Notes under the pieces: model-generated
Database searches by the model: none
What the model saw: the letters and a program-made list of their open reading frames with translations, nothing else
What the model was told of the DNA's origin: nothing
Translations under genes and position numbers: made by a program
Assembly: GCA_036005845.1 (NCBI GenBank)
Contig: DASYQD010000164.1
Span: 1 to 38,534, forward strand
DNA from: DASYQD01 sp036005845
GTDB taxonomy: Bacteria; Acidobacteriota; Thermoanaerobaculia; Multivoradales; JAIOJS01
Direction of reading: 5' to 3'
Length of the DNA: 38,534 nt
In this document: in pieces, positions 6,832 through 12,917 of the stretch
Position numbering within the stretch: the stretch's first letter is position 1
Layout: every line of letters starts with the position of its first letter

Positions 6832-8211
6832 CTAGAGCAGTTTGCCGCGCAACAGGAACGAAGCAACGCTGAAGTAGATGACCAGGCCGGTGACGTCGAC
6901 GAGCGTTGCCACGAAGGGCGCCGAGGACGTTGCCGGATCGGCGCCCAGCTTTTTCAGCAGCAGCGGGAACATCGATCCGACCAGCGTCCCCCACAGCACC
7001 ACTCCGAGCAGCGTCGCCGCGACGGTCAGCGCGATCATCAGCCAGTGCGGTCCATAGACGTTGGAGAACGCGGACCACACGGCGATGCGCAAGAAGCCGA
7101 TGGCGCCGAGGATGGCGCCGAGCGCTGCGCCCGCCATCACCTCGCGGCGTGCGATGGCCCACCAGTCGAGGAGCGACACCTCGCCGAGGGCCAGCGCGCG
7201 GATGATGAGCGTCGCCGCCTGCGAGCCAGAGTTGCCGCCGCTGCTGATGATCAGCGGCACGAAGAGCGCCAGCACCACGGCGCGCGCAATCTCCGCTTCG
7301 AAGAACGCCATCGCCGTCGCCGTCAACATCTCGCCGAGGAACAGGATGACCAGCCACGACGCCCGCTTGCGCACCAGCGTCAATAACCCGACGGCTAGGT
7401 ACGGGTCCTCGAGCGCCTCGCTGCCGCCGAGCTTCTGGATGTCCTCGGTGGCCTCTTCCTCGGCAACGTCGAGGACGTCGTCGACGGTGACGATGCCCAC
7501 CAGCACGCCGGCCGAATCGACCACCGGCAGCGCCGTGCGGTCGTAGCGCCGGAAGGCGGCGACGGCTGTTTCCTGGTCGTCGGTAGCCGTAAGCGCCACC
7601 ATCTCGCCGTCCATCAGGTCGGTGACGCGCTTGTCGGCCTCGGCGAGCAGCACCTCGCGGATGCGCACGTCGTCGTGGAGCTTCCCGCCCTCGTCGACCA
7701 CGTAGAGCACGTTGAGCGTCTCCGAGTCGCTGCCGTGGCGGCGCACGTGGGCCAGGACCTGATCCATCGTCCAATCCTGGCGCACCGCCACGTAGTCGGG
7801 CGTCATCAGACGGCCGATCGAATCCTCGGGGTAGCCGAGCAGCGAGCGGGCGACGGCGCGCTCCGACGGCGAGAGCAGGTTGAGCAGCCGCGCCGTGACC
7901 TGCCCCGGCAGCTCCTCGAGGAACGCCGTGCGGTCGTCGGGGCGCATGTCGTCGAGGACGCGCGCCACCTGCTCGTCGCCGAGGCCCTTGAGCAATTCCT
8001 CCTGCGCCTCGAAGGGCAAATACTCGAATGCTTCCGCCGCCAGCTCGCGCGGCAGCAGGCGGAAGAGCACGGGGCGCTCTTCGGGCGAGCTGTCGGCGAG
8101 CAGCTCGGCGAGGTCGGGCACCGGCAGCTCGAGCAAGAACTCGCGCAACTCGTTGAAGTTCCGGTTGCGGATCAGCTCGGCGACGTCGGGGCGGATCAGG
8201 TCGGCGAGCAT
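6832..8211 (-). CDS. mgtE: Magnesium transporter MgtE
   Basis: A 459-residue inner-membrane Mg2+ channel. Residues 1-130 form the helical MgtE N domain (ELLADSSPEERPVLFRLLPR, with repeated L-P motifs). About 130-255 is a CBS pair (LMTPDYVAVRQDWTMDQVLA; DLMDGEMVALTATDDQETAV; LVGIVTVDDVLDVAEEEATE) that senses cytosolic Mg2+. About 280-459 holds five transmembrane helices, including PLIISSGGNSGSQAATLIIR and the pore signature DPATSSAPFVATLVDVTG, whose Asp lines the ion site. Length is normal. The leader is too short for an M-box riboswitch: a TAGTAT -10 at 8225-8220 lies 8 nt from the ATG. A second Mg2+ system, CorA, is encoded at 20705-21661. Confidence 0.95.
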   Translation of the reverse strand: MLADLIRPDVAELIRNRNFNELREFLLELPVPDLAELLADSSPEERPVLFRLLPRELAAEAFEYLPFEAQEELLKGLGDEQVARVLDDMRPDDRTAFLEELPGQVTARLLNLLSPSERAVARSLLGYPEDSIGRLMTPDYVAVRQDWTMDQVLAHVRRHGSDSETLNVLYVVDEGGKLHDDVRIREVLLAEADKRVTDLMDGEMVALTATDDQETAVAAFRRYDRTALPVVDSAGVLVGIVTVDDVLDVAEEEATEDIQKLGGSEALEDPYLAVGLLTLVRKRASWLVILFLGEMLTATAMAFFEAEIARAVVLALFVPLIISSGGNSGSQAATLIIRALALGEVSLLDWWAIARREVMAGAALGAILGAIGFLRIAVWSAFSNVYGPHWLMIALTVAATLLGVVLWGTLVGSMFPLLLKKLGADPATSSAPFVATLVDVTGLVIYFSVASFLLRGKLL

Positions 8212-8219
8212 CGCGCCCG

Positions 8220-8225
8220 ATACTA
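8220..8225 (-). promoter_or_regulatory. Putative -10 element for mgtE
   Basis: TAGTAT on the minus strand, 8 nt before ATG 8211 and with no Shine-Dalgarno between, so the transcript would start within a base or two of the start codon. No convincing -35. Confidence 0.4.
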
Positions 8226-8275
8226 TGCGCGGCCGTCACCGCAACGTAGGGCCCGCTACGGCGAACCGAGACCCC

Positions 8276-8782
8276 TCACCGTCGCCGTTGGCGGCGAGGA
8301 GGACGGCGGCGCTCCGTGACCGAGCCCGTCACGCCCTCTCCAGCCCGCCGGCGCATGGCCGCTCGAACGACAGCAAACCCTTCGCGCTCGGCGGCCGTGG
8401 CAAGCCGCTCGTCGAGACAAACGAAGGGAAGCGTCCCCGGCCGTCCCTCACAAGCGGCCAGCGCCGCGGCGAGCTGCGCCGAGTCGGCGGCACGCAGATC
8501 GTGAAGGCGGAGGAGCCGGCGCGCGGCCTCGCGCAGCAGGTCCGAGGGCTCGACCTCATGCCAAGTTGCGGCGAAGCGGTCGAGCCGAGCTCGCGCGGCG
8601 ATCGCCGACCGATGCCGCAGAAGCCCGTCCCGCTCGAGCCGCGACACCGCCGACTCGCACTCGATGCTCGTACCCCACCAGGCGATCACGGTGGCATCCG
8701 ACCGATAGAGCGAGCGCATTCGGCCCGAGGCTGTCTGCCTGACGATCAGCGGCACCAGCGCCGAGCTGTCCCAGAACCTCAT
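8276..8782 (-). CDS. PIN-domain ribonuclease toxin (VapC family)
   Basis: A 168-residue PIN-domain protein. The acidic site is seen as D5 in MRFWDSSALVPL, E41/E43 in SIECESAVSRLE, D100 in LRAADSAQLAAAL and D124 in VCLDERLATAAE. The last 20 or so residues are Arg-rich (RRRPPRRQRRR), an extension beyond the PIN fold that may contact RNA. It overlaps the upstream Phd-type antitoxin by 4 bp (ATGA), giving a standard two-gene toxin-antitoxin operon divergent from parE. It is not closely similar to the PIN protein at 6150, so the two modules are not a recent duplication. Confidence 0.88.
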   Translation of the reverse strand: MRFWDSSALVPLIVRQTASGRMRSLYRSDATVIAWWGTSIECESAVSRLERDGLLRHRSAIAARARLDRFAATWHEVEPSDLLREAARRLLRLHDLRAADSAQLAAALAACEGRPGTLPFVCLDERLATAAEREGFAVVRAAMRRRAGEGVTGSVTERRRPPRRQRRR

Positions 8783-9081
8783 CGGCCGCTGCGGCGCTCG
8801 TCGAGAAGCGCCGCGAGCACGTCACCGCCGCGCTCCGCCGCCGGCGGAGGAGTGCGGAGGATCTCGTCGAGGCGTGGCCGCTGCGCCCGGCGCAGGATCC
8901 CGCCCCGCTCGAGCCGCGCCAGCCGGCCCTCGTCCGGACCGGCGCCCTCGGCGCCGGCGATCGGCTCCAGCCGCGCCACGGGGCGTCCGCGGTCGGTGAC
9001 CAGGATCGTCTCGCCATGCCGCACACGGTCCAACATCGCGCTCAAGCCGTTCTTCGTTTCGGATATCGTGGCCGTTCGCAT
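8779..9081 (-). CDS. Phd/YefM-type antitoxin
   Basis: A 100-residue protein opening MRTATISETKNGLSAMLDRV then HGETILVTDRGRPVARLEP, the hallmark of the Phd/YefM antitoxin fold (N-terminal DNA-binding dimer). The C-terminal half is charged and probably disordered until it binds the PIN toxin, whose ATG overlaps this gene's stop. ATG 9081 is only 6 nt from a TAGAAT -10, itself inside a small palindrome (see the operator entry). Confidence 0.88.
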   Translation of the reverse strand: MRTATISETKNGLSAMLDRVRHGETILVTDRGRPVARLEPIAGAEGAGPDEGRLARLERGGILRRAQRPRLDEILRTPPPAAERGGDVLAALLDERRSGR

Positions 9082-9083
9082 CT

Positions 9084-9096
9084 GGCTATTCTAGCC
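9084..9096 (-). promoter_or_regulatory. Promoter and candidate operator of the phd-PIN module
   Basis: GGCTA-TTC-TAGCC is a perfect 5-bp inverted repeat with a 3-bp centre. It contains the minus-strand -10 TAGAAT (9093-9088). Phd-family antitoxins bind short palindromes over their own promoter, so this is a reasonable autoregulatory site. A leaderless mRNA is predicted. Confidence 0.45.
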
Positions 9097-9162
9097 TCTT
9101 CCGAGCGCAGCCGAAAGATGCCGCGGCGCTGGGCTATCATCCGGCGCGCCCGCGCGTGCCAC

Positions 9163-11058
9163 ATGGCGACCTACGACGCATCAGCCATCGAGGTCCTCAC
9201 CGGCCTCGAGCCCGTCCGCCGCCGGCCGGGGATGTACACCGCCACCGAGCGGCCCAACCACCTGGCGCAGGAGGCGATCGACAACGCCGTCGACGAGGCG
9301 ATCGCCGGCTACGCGCGGTCGCTCGTCGTCACGCTGCACGCCGACGGCTCGCTGTCGGTGGCCGACGACGGGCGCGGCATGCCGGTCGACGTGCACCGCG
9401 AGCACAAGGTGTCGGGCGTCGAGCTGATCCTCACGCGCTTGCACTCGGGCGCCAAGTTCTCGGACAAGTCCTATCGCTTCTCGGGCGGCCTGCACGGCGT
9501 CGGCATCTCGGTCGTCAACGCCCTGTCTAGCCGTTTCGAGGTCGAGGTGAAGCGCGACGGCAAGGTGTGGAAGATGAGCTTCGCCGACGGCGATGCGACG
9601 TCGAAGCTCAAGGCCGTGGGCACCGTCGGCATGCGGCAGACCGGCACCACGGTGCGCTTCTGGCCCGATCCGAAGTTCTTCGACACCCCGAAGTTCTCGG
9701 TGCCGCGGTTGAAGCACGTGCTGCGCGCCAAGGCTGTCCTCTGTCCGGGCCTGCAGGTCTCGTTTCGCAGCGAGGAAGACAAGACGGACGACCAGGACTG
9801 GTGCTACGAGGAGGGGCTCGCCGACTACCTGCTCGACGAGCTCGACGGCGAGCCGCTGGTGCCGGAAGCGCCGTTCGTCGGCCACTTCCAAGGGCCCGAG
9901 CAGGAGGTGGACTGGGCGGTGGCGTGGCTGCTCGAAGAGGGCGCCGACCCGGTGCAGGAGAGCTACGTCAACTTGATCCCCACCGCGCAGGGAGGGACGC
10001 ACGTTGCTGGCTTGCGCGCTGGCTTGACTGAAGCAGTGCGCGAGCTCGCCGAGTTTCGCGACCTGCTGCCGCGCGGCGTCAAGCTCGCGCCCGACGACGT
10101 CTGGGAGCGCTGCACCTACGTGTTGTCGCTGCGCACCAAGGACCCGCAGTTCTCGGGACAGACGAAGGAGCGCCTCACCTCGCGCGAAGCGGCCGCTTTC
10201 GTCTCCGGCGTCGCCAAGGACGCCTTCTCGCTCTGGCTCAACCAGCACACCGAGCTCGCCGAGCGCATCGCGCAGATCGCCATCGACAGCGCCATGCGGC
10301 GGCAGCGGCTGGCGAAGAAGGTGCAGCGCAAGAAGGTGGCGGCCGGTCCGGCGCTGCCCGGCAAGCTCGCCGACTGCACGCACGAGAACCTCGAAGAGAC
10401 CGAGCTGTTCCTGGTCGAAGGCGACTCCGCCGGCGGCTCGGCGAAACAGGCGCGGAGCAAGGAAACGCAGGCGATCCTGCCGTTGCGCGGCAAGATCCTC
10501 AACGCCTGGGAGGTGGCACCCGACGAGGTGCTCGGCAGCAAAGAGGTGCACGACATCGCGGTGGCGCTCGGCGTCGACCCGGCGTCGGGCGACCTCTCGG
10601 GGCTGCGCTACGGCAAGGTCTGCATCCTCGCCGACGCCGACTCCGACGGCGCCCACATCGCGACGCTGCTCTGCGCGCTGTTCGTCAAACACTTCCGGCC
10701 GCTCGTCGAAGCCGGCCGCGTGCACGTGGCGATGCCGCCGCTCTATCGCATCGACGTCGGCAAACAGGTCTTCTACGCGCTCGACGAGGGCGAGAAGAAG
10801 GGCGTCCTCGACCGCATCGCGGCCGAGAAGCTCAAGGGCAAGGTGAACATCCAGCGGTTCAAAGGCCTCGGCGAGATGAACCCGTTGCAGCTGCGCGAGA
10901 CGGTGATGGCGCGCGAGACCCGGCGCCTCGTCCGCCTCGAGCTGGAGAACGGGAATCGCGCCGACGAGATCATCGACATGCTCCTCGCGAAAGGGCGCGC
11001 CGCCGACCGGCGGGCCTGGTTGGAGGAGAAGGGAAACCAGGCGGAGGTGCTTTCGTGA
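9163..11058 (+). CDS. parE: DNA topoisomerase IV subunit B (ParE)
   Basis: A 631-residue ATPase subunit of topoisomerase IV, the enzyme that decatenates daughter chromosomes. Domains: a GHKL ATPase at 1-220, with E37 and N41 in LAQEAIDNAVDEA, DDGRGMPVDVH and FSGGLHGVGISVVNALS; a transducer with YVNLIPTAQGGTHVAGLRAG; a TOPRIM domain with E419 in VEGDSAGGSAKQARSK and D491/D493 in LADADSDGAHIATLL; and the C-terminal RFKGLGEMNPLQLRETVM. LPLRGKILN and the overall length (E. coli ParE is 630) mark it as ParE rather than GyrB. ATG 9163 is chosen because homology starts there; upstream codons are junk. A TATCAT -10-like hexamer at 9135-9140 would give a 16-nt leader. The stop overlaps the GTG of the FKBP gene. 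parC lies 4.4 kb downstream on the same strand. Confidence 0.96.
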   Translation: MATYDASAIEVLTGLEPVRRRPGMYTATERPNHLAQEAIDNAVDEAIAGYARSLVVTLHADGSLSVADDGRGMPVDVHREHKVSGVELILTRLHSGAKFSDKSYRFSGGLHGVGISVVNALSSRFEVEVKRDGKVWKMSFADGDATSKLKAVGTVGMRQTGTTVRFWPDPKFFDTPKFSVPRLKHVLRAKAVLCPGLQVSFRSEEDKTDDQDWCYEEGLADYLLDELDGEPLVPEAPFVGHFQGPEQEVDWAVAWLLEEGADPVQESYVNLIPTAQGGTHVAGLRAGLTEAVRELAEFRDLLPRGVKLAPDDVWERCTYVLSLRTKDPQFSGQTKERLTSREAAAFVSGVAKDAFSLWLNQHTELAERIAQIAIDSAMRRQRLAKKVQRKKVAAGPALPGKLADCTHENLEETELFLVEGDSAGGSAKQARSKETQAILPLRGKILNAWEVAPDEVLGSKEVHDIAVALGVDPASGDLSGLRYGKVCILADADSDGAHIATLLCALFVKHFRPLVEAGRVHVAMPPLYRIDVGKQVFYALDEGEKKGVLDRIAAEKLKGKVNIQRFKGLGEMNPLQLRETVMARETRRLVRLELENGNRADEIIDMLLAKGRAADRRAWLEEKGNQAEVLS

Positions 11059-11444
11059 GCGACATTCAGGTGAAGGAAACCGGCGACCCGAGCGCGGCCT
11101 TGCAGATCGAAGATCTGGTGGAGGGCAGCGGCGCCGCGGCGCAGCGCGGGCAACAACTCGAAGTGCTTTACACACTGTGGCTGTTCGACCCGCGCGAGCC
11201 TGCCCACAAGGGCCGCAAGGTCGACAGCACCGACCAGCACGGCGGCGTGCCGTTCGGCTTCCGGCTCGGCGCCGGGCAGGTGATCAAGGGCTGGGACGCC
11301 GGCGTCGAAGGGATGAAGATCGGCGGCAAGCGACGCCTCGTCGTACCGCCGGCGCTCGGCTACGGCGCGCACGGGGCCGGCGGCGTCATCCCGCCGAGCG
11401 CGACGCTGCTCTTCGAAGTCGAGCTGCTCGACGCGCACGCGTAG
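11055..11444 (+). CDS. FKBP-type peptidyl-prolyl cis-trans isomerase
   Basis: A 129-residue single-domain FKBP that speeds cis-trans isomerisation of X-Pro bonds. The fold is clear: LGAGQVIKGWDAGVEGMKIG followed by KRRLVVPPALGYG and GVIPPSATLLFEVELLDA. No signal peptide is seen, so it is cytoplasmic. The start is GTG 11055, overlapping the parE TGA (GTGA), so it should be translated from the parE mRNA. The region after the stop (11445-11596) shows no gene, only weak symmetry. Confidence 0.93.
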   Translation: MSDIQVKETGDPSAALQIEDLVEGSGAAAQRGQQLEVLYTLWLFDPREPAHKGRKVDSTDQHGGVPFGFRLGAGQVIKGWDAGVEGMKIGGKRRLVVPPALGYGAHGAGGVIPPSATLLFEVELLDAHA

Positions 11445-11596
11445 GGCGGCACCGCGTCCGAGCATGCGGTACCCCGAGTATGGGCCCTGTGACAGATCTC
11501 TCTCGCCGAGCTGGCTGCATTATGTCACAATGCCATCGCCGCGCTGGGGCGCCCACCCCGCTCGTCACCCCGATCGTTGGCGCTCCGGCGCGGCCT

Positions 11597-12082
11597 CTAA
11601 CCGAACTCTTTGACCGGCGCCGCCTGCAGCGGCCCCACCCGTCCGGCGACGATGTCCGCCTTGAAGTAGTTCTCGCCGCGAACCGGGCTGCCGGCAAGGC
11701 GGCGGAGCATGGCGAGCTGGCCGACGTGGGTCAGCGCATCGGCGACGGGGCCTTGGAACAGCCGCTCGACGGTCGAGTCGAGCGGCTCGTCGCCGGCGAG
11801 CAACTCGTCGAAGCGCAAGAGCCCGGCGAAGAAGCGCTCGCACTCCGCCGGCCACGCGCGCGCCGCCGAGTCCGACCAGAAGTGCCGCCCTTCGACGAGC
11901 GCGCACGCCCAGTCGAAGAGGTCGCCCACGTGCGCGAGGATCTCGCCCGCCGACCGCGACTCCGGCGCGGCGCGGAACTTGGCGAACCCGGGCGGTGCAT
12001 CGCGAATCGCCTTGCCGCCGCGATAGGCGAGCGTCGCCAGGCAGTGACGAAGGAACTGCCGCTGCGCCGAGTCATCGTTCAC
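11597..12082 (-). CDS. DinB-like domain protein
   Basis: A 161-residue protein that looks like a DinB/YfiT-like four-helix bundle, a fold that often binds a metal through three spaced His. Candidate ligands: the His in AGEILAHVGDLFDWAC (about residue 51) and the His in ALTHVGQLAMLRRLAGSP (about residue 120); a third is not obvious. Members include thiol (bacillithiol or mycothiol) transferases and many of unknown function, so no reaction is assigned. It starts at ATG 12082, overlapping the 3' end of the upstream PIN gene by 11 bp, so it is probably carried on the same mRNA as the toxin-antitoxin pair. It is convergent with the parE-FKBP operon. Confidence 0.7.
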   Translation of the reverse strand: MNDDSAQRQFLRHCLATLAYRGGKAIRDAPPGFAKFRAAPESRSAGEILAHVGDLFDWACALVEGRHFWSDSAARAWPAECERFFAGLLRFDELLAGDEPLDSTVERLFQGPVADALTHVGQLAMLRRLAGSPVRGENYFKADIVAGRVGPLQAAPVKEFG

Positions 12083-12521
12083 GTGATTGCCCTCGCCGCT
12101 GTCGGTCGTTCAGGCGGAGACGGCCGAGCACTTCGAAGCGACCATACTGCAGGAAGTGACGGTCGAAGGTGAAAGCGGCGCCGATGCGGCGAGCTTCGAT
12201 CACCGCGAACGATATGGCGTCACAGAGGCTCCAGTCCTTATCGGTGTACCGCGCCAACAGCTCCTTGGCGCGCTGCTCCTCGTGGGGAAGCGCGTGGAGA
12301 ACCGGCAGTGCCCCGGTGAAGAGCCATTCGCCCGCCAAGTGCCGCCCGAGCTTGCGCAGCAACAGGGCGTGGGTCTCGACTTCGACGTAGTTCGTGACGT
12401 AGCTTGGCCGTTGCTCCTTGGCCAGCCGCCGTGCGATGGCGGTTGCGGGCCGGTGATCCGCGTCGTCGGCATCGAGCAACGCAAGCACGGCGCTCGAGTC
12501 CCATAACACCGTCCGTCTCAT
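12072..12521 (-). CDS. PIN-domain ribonuclease toxin (VapC family)
   Basis: A 149-residue PIN protein. Acidic residues: D8 in TVLWDSSAVLALLD, E47/E49 in NYVEVETHALLL, D101 in WSLCDAISFAVIEA and D120 in AFTFDRHFLQYG. The start is ATG 12521, which overlaps the stop of the HTH antitoxin gene by 4 bp (ATGA). A longer open frame upstream is Arg/Pro-rich noise. The W-S-L-C-D-A-I-S-F block is typical of VapC proteins paired with HTH or excisionase-like partners. Confidence 0.88.
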   Translation of the reverse strand: MRRTVLWDSSAVLALLDADDADHRPATAIARRLAKEQRPSYVTNYVEVETHALLLRKLGRHLAGEWLFTGALPVLHALPHEEQRAKELLARYTDKDWSLCDAISFAVIEARRIGAAFTFDRHFLQYGRFEVLGRLRLNDRQRRGQSRER

Positions 12522-12811
12522 CGGTCGAGGATGGCGTGCTTGTCGCGGGCCCCTGGGGATTGACCGCCGCCGCGCCCGGCCCCGACGAGGCGAAAGATCG
12601 GGTGAGTCTCGTCGAACTGGGGCGTATTCTCGGCCGGACGCGGGGACGCGCCGCGCGCCAGCGCGTCGCGCGGGATCAACCGACGCCCGCCGCGACGCAC
12701 GCTGGTGAGAGCGCCGCGTCGAATCAACCGCCAAATGGTCGACTCGGACACCCCGAGGGCCTGGCTGGCATCGCTCACCGTCAGGAGCTTGGCAGCATTG
12801 GAACGGGCCAT
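12518..12811 (-). CDS. Excisionase/MerR-like helix-turn-helix protein, probable antitoxin
   Basis: A 97-residue protein whose first 55 residues are a winged HTH of the excisionase family: LLTVSDASQALGVSESTIWR, then LIRRGALTSVRRGGRRLIPR. The remainder is a flexible, Gly/Arg-rich tail ending DKHAILDR. It is placed directly before a PIN toxin with an ATGA overlap, so it most likely acts as the DNA-binding antitoxin of this pair. There is no integrase or phage gene nearby to suggest a real excisionase. ATG 12811 is preferred over GTG 12826 because the -10 hexamer overlaps the extra codons. Confidence 0.75.
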   Translation of the reverse strand: MARSNAAKLLTVSDASQALGVSESTIWRLIRRGALTSVRRGGRRLIPRDALARGASPRPAENTPQFDETHPIFRLVGAGRGGGQSPGARDKHAILDR

Positions 12812-12816
12812 GCGAC

Positions 12817-12845
12817 AGACTGTCACCTGATGGTCATCATGTCAA
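12817..12845 (-). promoter_or_regulatory. Promoter of the HTH-PIN-DinB operon
   Basis: On the minus strand a perfect TTGACA (12845-12840) is followed after 17 nt by CAGTCT (12822-12817), then 5 nt to ATG 12811. The -35 is consensus and the -10 is weak, as expected for a repressible toxin-antitoxin promoter. The intervening sequence contains a short GAT-GGTC-ATC symmetry. Confidence 0.45.
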
Positions 12846-12917
12846 CTCTATCAACACACTGATCGGCCGTACGCGGAGTGGGCTCCGCGTGATCTGCCCC
12901 AACCATCCGGAGTGCCG

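Noticed and set aside
8212..8275. M-box or other Mg2+ riboswitch before mgtE
   Set aside because: The promoter-like -10 is 8 nt from the ATG and the upstream space is only about 60 bp, with no room for or sign of an M-box fold.
9181..11175. Long minus-strand frame opposite parE
   Set aside because: An exact shadow of a strongly conserved gene; composition is Arg/His/Glu-rich with no domain.
12522..12734. 71-residue N-terminal extension of the third PIN toxin
   Set aside because: The extension is Arg/Pro-rich and antitoxin-overlapping. ATG 12521 begins exactly at the PIN motif and gives the usual 4-bp ATGA overlap.
12518..12811. Phage excisionase, hinting at an integrated element
   Set aside because: No integrase, attachment-site repeat or phage gene lies nearby, and the direct overlap with a PIN gene favours an antitoxin role.
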